Assembly: GCA_003216175.1 (NCBI GenBank)
Contig: QCJG01000003.1
Coordinates: 124,001 to 188,000 of the forward strand
DNA length: 64,000 nucleotides
DNA from: Prochlorococcus sp. AG-409-A10
Lineage (GTDB): Bacteria > Cyanobacteriota > Cyanobacteriia > PCC-6307 > Cyanobiaceae
Reading direction: 5' to 3'
Shown: piece by piece, positions 37,812-44,299 of the stretch
How positions within the stretch are numbered: position 1 is the stretch's first letter
How the letters are laid out: each line of letters opens with the position of its first letter
The notes under the pieces: model-generated
What the model saw: the letters and a program-made list of their open reading frames with translations, nothing else
The model's database searches: none
Told to the model about the DNA's origin: nothing
Position numbers and translations under genes: made by a program

Positions 37812-38558
37812 ATGACTTCTACTGCTCCTAATGAGAATGTTAAGGATAATTTAAAAGATCAAATTTCTTGCAAATTAGTCTCAGAAATAATTCGCGAACG
37901 TATACAGGCAAATGGAGCTAGATTCCATGCAAATGATAATATTTCTGATTTTATTCAGCCAGGAGAATTAGAAACTCTTGAGAGAGAAGTTGCCACCAGA
38001 GTTAGAGATTTGTTAAAAACTTTATTGATTGATGTTGATAATGACCACAACACTCAAGAAACTGCAGAACGCGTTTCGAGAATGTATTTAAATGAAGTAT
38101 TTAAAGGTAGATATCACCCGCAACCTAAAGTTACTAATTTCCCTAACGATAGAAATTTAGATGAGATCTATACACTTGGGCCGATAACTGTTAGGTCTGC
38201 ATGTTCTCATCACTTTGTTCCAATTCTTGGAGATTGCTGGATAGGAATAAAACCTGGAGAAAAAGTTATAGGAATTTCAAAGTTTGCAAGAGTAGCTGAT
38301 TGGGTCTTTTCTAGGCCTCATATTCAAGAAGAAGCTGTAATGATTCTTGCTGATGAAATAGAACGTTTGTGCGAACCCAAAGGTCTAGCAATCCTTGTTA
38401 AAGCTCAACATTATTGTATGAAATGGCGAGGAGTAAAAGAGCCTGAAACTAGTATGATCAACTCAATTGTTAGGGGTGATTTTCGCCACGATGCGAGCTT
38501 GAAGCAGGAGTTCTTTGAACTAGTAAAACAGCAATCAAATTTTGGTAAAAATTACTAA
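37812..38558 (+). CDS. folE: GTP cyclohydrolase I
   Basis: FolE converts GTP to 7,8-dihydroneopterin triphosphate, the entry to folate (and in cyanobacteria to pterin) synthesis. The protein is 248 residues. Zinc ligands are seen in SACSHHFVPI (Cys, His) and later in KAQHYCMKWRG (Cys). IGISKFARVADWVF and RPHIQEE are family motifs. The N-terminal 45 residues are an extension. It stands alone. Confidence 0.96.
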   Translation: MTSTAPNENVKDNLKDQISCKLVSEIIRERIQANGARFHANDNISDFIQPGELETLEREVATRVRDLLKTLLIDVDNDHNTQETAERVSRMYLNEVFKGRYHPQPKVTNFPNDRNLDEIYTLGPITVRSACSHHFVPILGDCWIGIKPGEKVIGISKFARVADWVFSRPHIQEEAVMILADEIERLCEPKGLAILVKAQHYCMKWRGVKEPETSMINSIVRGDFRHDASLKQEFFELVKQQSNFGKNY

Positions 38559-38606
38559 CTCAACTTAAAGGTGGTTTTATTTACTTCCACTTTTGAAAAA
38601 TCTCTC

Positions 38607-39089
38607 CTAAAGAAATGAGGGATCTAAAAGTGATGGGCGATAAGAAAGCAAAAAAGGCCTTTGATTACTCTTAACTGCAACAATCACATCTTCACCTGTA
38701 TGCCATATAAATTGTTGCTGAGGATTCCCCTCTTCAAAATCAATATTTGTTTCAACTGGAGGACCAAAACGATAACGCAATCCTGCTAGGACCTCCGTCA
38801 TATTTGCGTTGTCAATTTCATAAGCAAGTTGTCTTAATCCAGCCTCCTTTTCAATTCGAACTCGCAGAGCCTCTACAGGTAAACCACTTATTTGAATATC
38901 TTTCACTTCGAACAGATTCTGTATTTGTTTTTCTTTGAAAGGAATTAAAGAGACACCAAGATGAGTCTCTACATTCGATAGATCCATTCCCCATTTCAAA
39001 CCTTCAACACATGCATCAACTGGTTGAGAACAAACTTGAATAAGAAAAGTAAAAACTATAATCAAAATATATTTAGAAGCGTTAGTCAT
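38607..39089 (-). CDS. Secreted hypothetical protein
   Basis: A 160-residue protein with a signal peptide (residues 1-26, ending near QPVDA). The mature part has no membrane span and no motif that I recognise; RYRFGPPV and the closing RPFLLSYRPSLLDPSFL are its most distinctive segments. It lies between folE and the porin and may mark the left edge of the metal locus, or be unrelated to it. Confidence 0.75.
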   Translation of the reverse strand: MTNASKYILIIVFTFLIQVCSQPVDACVEGLKWGMDLSNVETHLGVSLIPFKEKQIQNLFEVKDIQISGLPVEALRVRIEKEAGLRQLAYEIDNANMTEVLAGLRYRFGPPVETNIDFEEGNPQQQFIWHTGEDVIVAVKSNQRPFLLSYRPSLLDPSFL

Positions 39090-39241
39090 AGTTAAATTAA
39101 ACCTTTTTCAAGTTTGATAATAGATCTCTAGAAATAAATAGTCATTGGTTCCACTTATTAGAAAGGACATCTCTAAAAGTGAGATAATGACTTTAATATT
39201 AACTACGAAATTAGCTTAACCAAAAATAAAAAGCATTTGCA

Positions 39242-40441
39242 TCAGAACTTGAAAGTAGTTTTCACTAAAGCTCCATTAACGTCCTCTTTACCATCTTGTT
39301 CAATAACAAAAATAGCTGGAGTAACTGTAACGCTGTCGTTCACTGTGAAATCGTAAAAGGCCTCCCAAGCCAAAGGATCGTCGTAGCCACTATCATCTCT
39401 GTGTGTTTCGGCTGTTCCAATACCAAATCCAAGCTTATTTCCATCAATAAACGCATCATTCCATAGGAATCCAACAGACCAGGTATTTCCCTCCTCTACC
39501 TTATTCATTGCGGTATCAGGACTATCCTCGTTTTCAGGATTCTTCCAGCCAATACCAGCACTCAGGCTGTAGTCGTCTCCGAATTGATAACTACCACTAA
39601 TTCCATAAGAAGAATAATCATTAGCGTCAGGAGAATCATCAGTATTCCCGTTGTCAGCCTGCGTGTATGCAGCTGCAAGAGTAAATTTCTCATCAACCCA
39701 TGCCAACTGAGTTGTTATGTTGTCTTTGCCTTCATCAGCTAAGAAGCCAATCGAAGAATTTGATGCGTCTTCGGAAACGAAGAGTGCAGAAGCAACCAAC
39801 TTTTCATGTGACCAAGTAATTCCTGCGCCTGCCCCCATCTTCTTGGAATAAGTATCATTGGCTCCCGCCTGGTTTAGTACAAATAAAACTCCATCTCCTG
39901 GATAAGCACTGGGCCACACTCCAAGCAAATCATCTTGACGAAGTTTGGGGCCAAAAGTTACTTGAATATCTTCTCCAACAGGGAATTGGTAATAAGCCTT
40001 GTGAAGCTCTAACGAATCACTACTACTAAAAGCAGTATCTAATCTTGCCTCACCCATCATTCCGAAGGGTTCCATCATGCCAAAATTGCCTACGCGAACA
40101 GCAGTCTTAAGCATGTCTTGGCCAGTAAAACTGGTCATAAACATCAGCTTTGTATCGTAATGAAAAACTGTCCCATCCTTTTCCTCAGAAGTAGACATTC
40201 CACCCATTCCACCCATTCCACCCATTCCACCCATTCCAGAATCGCTAACTCCATCCACTCCACCCAAAACAAAAGTCGTTTTTCCCATAAACATTGTTGA
40301 TGGATATGAGTCTCCCATATTCATATGACCACTATGGTGATCATGATGACCTTTATGATCGCCACCTCCTGCTTCAACAGCCATTGGAGCCATTAAGCCT
40401 AACGCAGCAGGAATCAAGAGTAATCGCGAAAAGAATTTCAT
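39242..40441 (-). CDS. Outer-membrane porin with His/Met-rich N-terminus
   Basis: A beta-barrel porin of about 399 residues, of the type used by picocyanobacteria for outer-membrane diffusion. The signal peptide KFFSRLLLIPAALGLMAPMA is nearly the same as that of the porin at the right end of the window. Directly after cleavage comes a stretch with about eight histidines (GGGDHKGHHDHHSGHMNMGD), then strands ending in aromatic residues (C-terminal KTTFKF). A Met-Gly-Gly run, GMGGMGGMGGMGGM, lies near residue 70. There is no SLH domain. The position beside the zinc uptake genes and the metal-binding N-terminus suggest a channel for zinc or another divalent cation. I start it at the ATG at 40441; a GTG three codons earlier is in frame. 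Confidence 0.82.
   Translation of the reverse strand: MKFFSRLLLIPAALGLMAPMAVEAGGGDHKGHHDHHSGHMNMGDSYPSTMFMGKTTFVLGGVDGVSDSGMGGMGGMGGMGGMSTSEEKDGTVFHYDTKLMFMTSFTGQDMLKTAVRVGNFGMMEPFGMMGEARLDTAFSSSDSLELHKAYYQFPVGEDIQVTFGPKLRQDDLLGVWPSAYPGDGVLFVLNQAGANDTYSKKMGAGAGITWSHEKLVASALFVSEDASNSSIGFLADEGKDNITTQLAWVDEKFTLAAAYTQADNGNTDDSPDANDYSSYGISGSYQFGDDYSLSAGIGWKNPENEDSPDTAMNKVEEGNTWSVGFLWNDAFIDGNKLGFGIGTAETHRDDSGYDDPLAWEAFYDFTVNDSVTVTPAIFVIEQDGKEDVNGALVKTTFKF
40196..40238 (-). repeat. 9-bp tandem repeat in the porin gene
   Basis: Four perfect units of CATTCCACC on the plus strand, and a partial fifth, encode Gly-Gly-Met triplets in the porin. The identity of the units implies slippage and probable length variation. 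Confidence 0.9.
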
Positions 40442-40454
40442 AAACCTCACGGGG

Positions 40455-40469
40455 ACTAGTTTAACTAGT
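40455..40469. promoter_or_regulatory. 7-1-7 inverted repeat before the porin
   Basis: The sequence ACTAGTTTAACTAGT is a perfect 7-1-7 inverted repeat 14 bases upstream of the porin ATG. The symmetry and the size match a Fur-family operator, but the bases do not fit the Zur consensus. It could bind a dimeric regulator near or downstream of the transcription start. Confidence 0.4.
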
Positions 40470-40638
40470 AAACCTATATTTTAATCAATATAACCTCATG
40501 TACTAGCCAGAGCTATAATAGATGTGCTTTTAAATACAAAGATTACGTGCATTTTGCTAAAATATTTAAGGGTCTTTGCAGACAACGCTCTATATATTAA
40601 TTAACCTAAAACTAGATAAACTAGACAAACCTAGAAAA

Positions 40639-40878
40639 ATGAATAATCTCAAGCCTATTTTCACCGGCATCATCATTTCTATTTCGTTTTCACTGATGGG
40701 ATGCTCAGGTAATTCCCAAACAAACGGAACTCCTGCACTTTTTGAAACGAAAGGAGAAGCTGAAAAAGCAGCAAAAAATTTTAATTGCACTGGAGCTCAT
40801 AAAATGGGAGATAAATGGATGCCTTGCAAAAGTCATACAGATCATGAATCTCATGATGGGCATCACCATCATCACTAA
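40639..40878 (+). CDS. DUF3721 lipoprotein with poly-His tail
   Basis: A 79-residue protein. The first 22 residues form a lipoprotein signal peptide with the lipid-carrying Cys22 in LMGCSG. Residues 34-66 are a DUF3721 domain (ETKGEAEKAAKNFNCTGAHK), with C50, H54, C63 and H66 in a C-x3-H-x8-C-x2-H pattern. The end is HTDHESHDGHHHHH. All three features point to metal binding in the periplasm; the domain has no established function. I start it at the ATG at 40639, because an in-frame upstream start at 40576 would displace the signal peptide. The next gene, 12 bases downstream, has a second DUF3721 domain. Confidence 0.82.
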   Translation: MNNLKPIFTGIIISISFSLMGCSGNSQTNGTPALFETKGEAEKAAKNFNCTGAHKMGDKWMPCKSHTDHESHDGHHHHH

Positions 40879-40890
40879 TATTGTTAGATA

Positions 40891-41334
40891 ATGACAAATT
40901 CAAATAGTACTGATCAGAACAATTCCGAAAGTCCTTCTCATTGCGGAAGTAAACCAAAAAAAATTGCATTTGGGATAGCACCACTCGGATTTATATCCAT
41001 TGGAATTGTTCCCATGGGAATTGTTACCATTGGGATTGTTCCCATGGGTGTCGTTTCTATAGGCGTAGTAGCTATGGGAGTCGTTAATGCCTCAATAGTA
41101 GGAATGGGTATATTTTCTGCAGGAATAACAACTATGGGTCTAAAGGTATGGAGTCCGGAAAATAATGCTATTCAGGAGTCAATCAATCGTTCACATTCTC
41201 CTTCTTCAAAAAATATATATGCTTATCCAACAAAATCTCAGGCAGAAATCGAAGCCAAAAAGCTCGGTTGCGTTGGTGTCCACAAGATGGGTAAGTTATG
41301 GATGCCTTGTGCAACCCATATCAACCCTAACTAG
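40891..41334 (+). CDS. Gly-aliphatic pentad-repeat protein with DUF3721 domain
   Basis: A 147-residue protein. Residues 28-87 are twelve pentads of the form G-[IV]-x-x-[ILM] (GIVPM, GIVTI, GVVSI, GVVAM and so on), which is not the A(D/N)Lxx pentapeptide family and may build a hydrophobic beta-solenoid or lie in a membrane. The N-terminal 25 residues are polar with an SHCGSKPKK motif. Residues 109-143 are a DUF3721 domain with C127, H131, C140 and H143 in the same spacing as in the lipoprotein upstream. The two genes probably form one transcript. Function is unknown. Confidence 0.75.
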   Translation: MTNSNSTDQNNSESPSHCGSKPKKIAFGIAPLGFISIGIVPMGIVTIGIVPMGVVSIGVVAMGVVNASIVGMGIFSAGITTMGLKVWSPENNAIQESINRSHSPSSKNIYAYPTKSQAEIEAKKLGCVGVHKMGKLWMPCATHINPN

Positions 41335-41466
41335 TCTTGAATTGATTAATAATTTAAAGTTTGGATATAAAATTCTTGGCAATATATCTACAAACTTCTC
41401 AAATTCATCCCCTGTCTGTATAACTACTTAGGATTTAATTAACTATAGAAAGTGATCTTAATTAAT

Positions 41467-42084
41467 CTAAGAATATATATCATCAACAAGTATTGAGCCC
41501 TTTTCACAAATTTGTTGCTGTGAAGGAAACTTTTTATCGGAGCAACAACATTCTCCTCTATCTGAATTGTTGATCCAATTAATGATCCCTGTTCGGATTG
41601 GTTGAGGACATACTTGTCCTTCTTTAAGGTGATTAATTTCTTCGCTTGTTAAAGGATCAGCATGTTCAATAAAAAGAGACTCTTTAAGCCTGAAAGAACA
41701 TTTCTCATCCCATTGTTCAAAACAATTCATATGGTTTATAAAATCATTCCATGCTTCTTTCATTGATCTATATCCCTTCCTTTTTAACTCTTTGCTGAAA
41801 ATAGCTTTAATGAATTCATTAAAATTCTGCAATTCATGAGGTGTAAAATATGGTTTGACATGGCTTTCATCATCAGAAAAGTCAAGTTTCTTCTCTATTA
41901 ATTGGAGTCTTTGTTCTATTACTTGAAATCGAGAATCTATCGATTTAACAGGAAGGTTCTCTATTTGATTAACAAAACAATCAGAGACATAACAAACCAA
42001 TGATTTTCCCGAAATCCTTGCACTCTCTTTAATCTTTTCTAAAAGTTTTGGGTCAATACTTACATTGAGTTGCGTTCTCTTCAT
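41467..42084 (-). CDS. Ribbon-helix-helix protein with Cys-rich tail
   Basis: About 205 residues. The N-terminus KRTQLNVSIDPKLLEKIKES reads as a ribbon-helix-helix DNA-binding fold (one beta strand and two helices, about residues 1-45), followed by a helical stretch and then a domain rich in acidic and aromatic residues. The C-terminal 35 residues hold a GECCCSDKK cluster and a further Cys, a plausible metal or thiol sensor. I recognise no named family. An in-frame ATG at 42099 would add five residues. Lying between the DUF3721 genes and znuB, it is a candidate second regulator of the locus. Confidence 0.65.
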   Translation of the reverse strand: MKRTQLNVSIDPKLLEKIKESARISGKSLVCYVSDCFVNQIENLPVKSIDSRFQVIEQRLQLIEKKLDFSDDESHVKPYFTPHELQNFNEFIKAIFSKELKRKGYRSMKEAWNDFINHMNCFEQWDEKCSFRLKESLFIEHADPLTSEEINHLKEGQVCPQPIRTGIINWINNSDRGECCCSDKKFPSQQQICEKGSILVDDIYS

Positions 42085-42153
42085 GATTGAGGCCATCAAT
42101 AAAGGACGAATTAGAAATCATCTTTATATGACTTTATTCAAAATAAAATCAAA

Positions 42154-42168
42154 CCGTTATTATTTTCA
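42154..42168 (-). promoter_or_regulatory. Weak Zur-like box before the ribbon-helix-helix gene
   Basis: On the minus strand the sequence is TGAAAATAATAACGG. Its left half is identical to that of the znuA-znuC box (TGAAAAT), and 11 of the 14 arm bases agree overall. It lies about 70 bases upstream of the ribbon-helix-helix gene. The right half is poor, so this is a weak candidate. Confidence 0.3.
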
Positions 42169-42247
42169 GATTTCTTGATGTAATCCCATCTTTTTATAGT
42201 CTCTTAAAAAAAACCAACAAAAATCAAATGAAATTTTTGAATTAAAT

Positions 42248-43033
42248 CTACTTATTCATTGGGAGCAAGATCAATGAAATCACACAAAAAACACTAATCA
42301 AAGGTCCAGGAGGCAAATTCAAAGTCATAGCCAGCGAAAAACCTATAAGCGATAAAAGTAATCCAAATATGGAGGATCTAGCCATAGCAATCCATAAAGA
42401 ACCAGCTTTCTGTAACCCCAACAAAGTTGGAGTTGAAAGTAACGCAATTACAAGAATGACTCCCACTGCAGACATTGAGCTCACAATGACAAGTGCCGTA
42501 GTAAAACCGAGAGCCAAATTTAAAAAAGAGACATTAACTCCACTTGAAGCAGCTCCTTCTGGGTCTAGGCCAATATGAACAAGCTTGTCGTAACCAAAAA
42601 GCATCAAACAAATAAATACCGAGAAAGCGATCAAAGTTCTTAGCAGATCACTCAAATTTGCAGTTAATAAATCTCCAAATAAAACAGCCTCCAAATCAAT
42701 CCTGATTCCTAATAGAGGTATAAGCAAAACACCGAGCCCCATAGAACCAGCAAGAATTGTATTCATAACCGCTTCATAATTTTGATTTTTTTTATTCGTC
42801 AAACTTTCTGCTGCAATAGCTCCTACCAACCCGCTGATGACTCCACCAATAGAAGGATCTAAACCAAGCGCCATAGCCAAAGCAAGACCTGGCAGCACAC
42901 AATGCGAAATTAAATTAACTTGAAGAAGCCTTTTGTGAGTGATCAATACAGTTCCCATGGCAGGGCAAAGTATTCCTGAGAAGGAAGTTATTAAAAGAGG
43001 AATTGTCCACCAATTTGTATTGAAAAAAGACAT
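42248..43033 (-). CDS. znuB: Zinc ABC transporter permease
   Basis: A 261-residue permease of the ABC-3 family (manganese, zinc and iron chelate type), with about eight membrane spans. The segment ISHCVLPGLALAMALG is the conserved coupling region. It works with ZnuA and ZnuC. It lies on the same strand as znuC but is separated from it by the antisense zur gene, so it needs either its own promoter within zur or a long transcript from znuC. Zinc as the substrate is inferred from the neighbours; a manganese permease is the alternative. Confidence 0.9.
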   Translation of the reverse strand: MSFFNTNWWTIPLLITSFSGILCPAMGTVLITHKRLLQVNLISHCVLPGLALAMALGLDPSIGGVISGLVGAIAAESLTNKKNQNYEAVMNTILAGSMGLGVLLIPLLGIRIDLEAVLFGDLLTANLSDLLRTLIAFSVFICLMLFGYDKLVHIGLDPEGAASSGVNVSFLNLALGFTTALVIVSSMSAVGVILVIALLSTPTLLGLQKAGSLWIAMARSSIFGLLLSLIGFSLAMTLNLPPGPLISVFCVISLILLPMNK

Positions 43034-43050
43034 TAAGCTAATGATTCAGT

Positions 43051-43491
43051 ATGGTCAGTAAGAGAGATCAAGTTAAGATCTTGCTAATGAGTAAAAGAAA
43101 GCCTGAAATCACTAAACGACAACAACAACTGCTCAATGAACTCAAGAACTGTACTGATGAATTGAGTGGGCAAGAGCTGCATAGACAACTTCATAATGGT
43201 GAAAAGGCAATGGGACTGACCACGGTTTATCGAAACCTGCAAGTACTAGTAAAGCAAGGTTTGATTCGTTCCAGACATCTTCCCAACGGTGAGGTTCTTT
43301 ATGCGCCCGTTGAAAGAGATATTCATCATTTAACTTGCGTAAGCTGTGGAGAAACCACACGTTTGAAGGGATGTCCGGTCAAAACGATGGATCTGTCGAA
43401 AAACACTTCTAAAAACTTTGAGCTTTTGTTTCATACTCTTGAGTACTTTGGTCTCTGCCAAACTTGTTCTCAGCAATTGAATGCTGGATAA
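43051..43491 (+). CDS. zur: Fur-family regulator, probable Zur
   Basis: A 146-residue metal-dependent repressor of the Fur superfamily. The N-terminal winged helix holds GLTTVYRNLQVLVKQGLIR, the recognition helix. The C-terminal half has DIHHLTCVSCGE and GLCQTCS, the two CxxC pairs that bind the structural zinc. The location inside the znu genes identifies it as Zur rather than Fur or PerR. The gene starts 17 bases from the znuB start on the other strand; an ATG at 43087 is an alternative start that leaves more room for a promoter. Zur in marine cyanobacteria is known to control zinc import. Confidence 0.88.
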   Translation: MVSKRDQVKILLMSKRKPEITKRQQQLLNELKNCTDELSGQELHRQLHNGEKAMGLTTVYRNLQVLVKQGLIRSRHLPNGEVLYAPVERDIHHLTCVSCGETTRLKGCPVKTMDLSKNTSKNFELLFHTLEYFGLCQTCSQQLNAG

Positions 43492-43514
43492 GATTATTTG
43501 AATATGAATCAAAC

Positions 43515-44210
43515 CTATAACTTCCACCTCAAATAATTAATTGAACTAAGTTTTTCTTGAACTTCCTGAGGGCTACCAGAAGCCAAAATAATTTTATCTA
43601 AAGCAACAACCTTGTCATAGGCATTTAAAGATGTTCCCCAGTCATGACTACTAACAAAAACAGTGAACCCAGAATCGGCTAGCTGACGAATGATTAACAG
43701 GAAATCTTCTTTAGCCGGAGGATCAAAGGCGGAGCAAGGTTCATCAAGAAGAAAAATTTTGGCTGGATTCATTAATGTTTTTGCAAGTAATGCTCTTTGT
43801 TGCTGTCCACCAGACAAAGCATCAAGTCTCCTTTTTGCTAAATGAGATATTCCAACACGTTGAAGAGCCGCTTCTAATTCACAACAAGTCGATTTCGAAT
43901 GATTGACTCGACCTAAAGAAACTAATCCTTCAACAGTAATTGGGAAATTCCAATTCAGCTTCCCCCTTTGAGGCATTAAAGCCACTTGAGATCGATTATT
44001 TATCAATGGTTTCCCATCAACAGTAATTTCGCCTTGATCCGGCTTACTACTCCCTTGCAGCAAGCTTAATAAGGTGGACTTACCAGCACCATTCGGACCA
44101 ACAAGAGCAGTCAAAGTACCTTGCTCAAGCTTTAGAGAAACCTTGCTTAAAGCAGGTTTAATTTTACTTGAATAAGAATATGTCAAATTTTCAGCAATCA
44201 AGCTAGGCAT
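43515..44210 (-). CDS. znuC: Zinc ABC transporter ATP-binding protein
   Basis: A 231-residue ABC ATPase. Walker A is GPNGAGKST, the signature LSGGQQQR, and Walker B ends KIFLLDEPCSAFDP. It resembles the ATPases of the manganese/zinc family. I start it at the ATG at 44210 (MPSLIAENLTYSY), because the longer frame to 44246 has a non-homologous N-terminus and would leave the promoter and the Zur-like box too close. It is divergent from znuA and convergent with zur. Confidence 0.92.
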   Translation of the reverse strand: MPSLIAENLTYSYSSKIKPALSKVSLKLEQGTLTALVGPNGAGKSTLLSLLQGSSKPDQGEITVDGKPLINNRSQVALMPQRGKLNWNFPITVEGLVSLGRVNHSKSTCCELEAALQRVGISHLAKRRLDALSGGQQQRALLAKTLMNPAKIFLLDEPCSAFDPPAKEDFLLIIRQLADSGFTVFVSSHDWGTSLNAYDKVVALDKIILASGSPQEVQEKLSSINYLRWKL

Positions 44211-44260
44211 CAAATAGAGGATTTGCTGACAAGAAACATAATACACTTGCCAAGAGCTAA

Positions 44261-44275
44261 TGAAAATGATTATCG
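44261..44275 (+). promoter_or_regulatory. Zur-like box between znuC and znuA
   Basis: TGAAAATGATTATCG agrees with the 7-1-7 Zur consensus of cyanobacteria, TGATAATNATTATCA, at 12 of 14 arm positions. It lies 25 bases before the znuA ATG and about 50 bases before the znuC ATG, so one site could repress both genes. Confidence 0.72.
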
Positions 44276-44299
44276 TTTTAAATACGCTTTATTTTTTTA

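Noticed and set aside
40196-40238. Short direct repeats that might suggest CRISPR
   Set aside because: Nine-base units without spacers, inside a coding frame and encoding Gly-Gly-Met.
41165-41431. Frame of 88 codons overlapping the DUF3721 pentad gene
   Set aside because: Overlaps the conserved DUF3721 domain in another frame; no support of its own.
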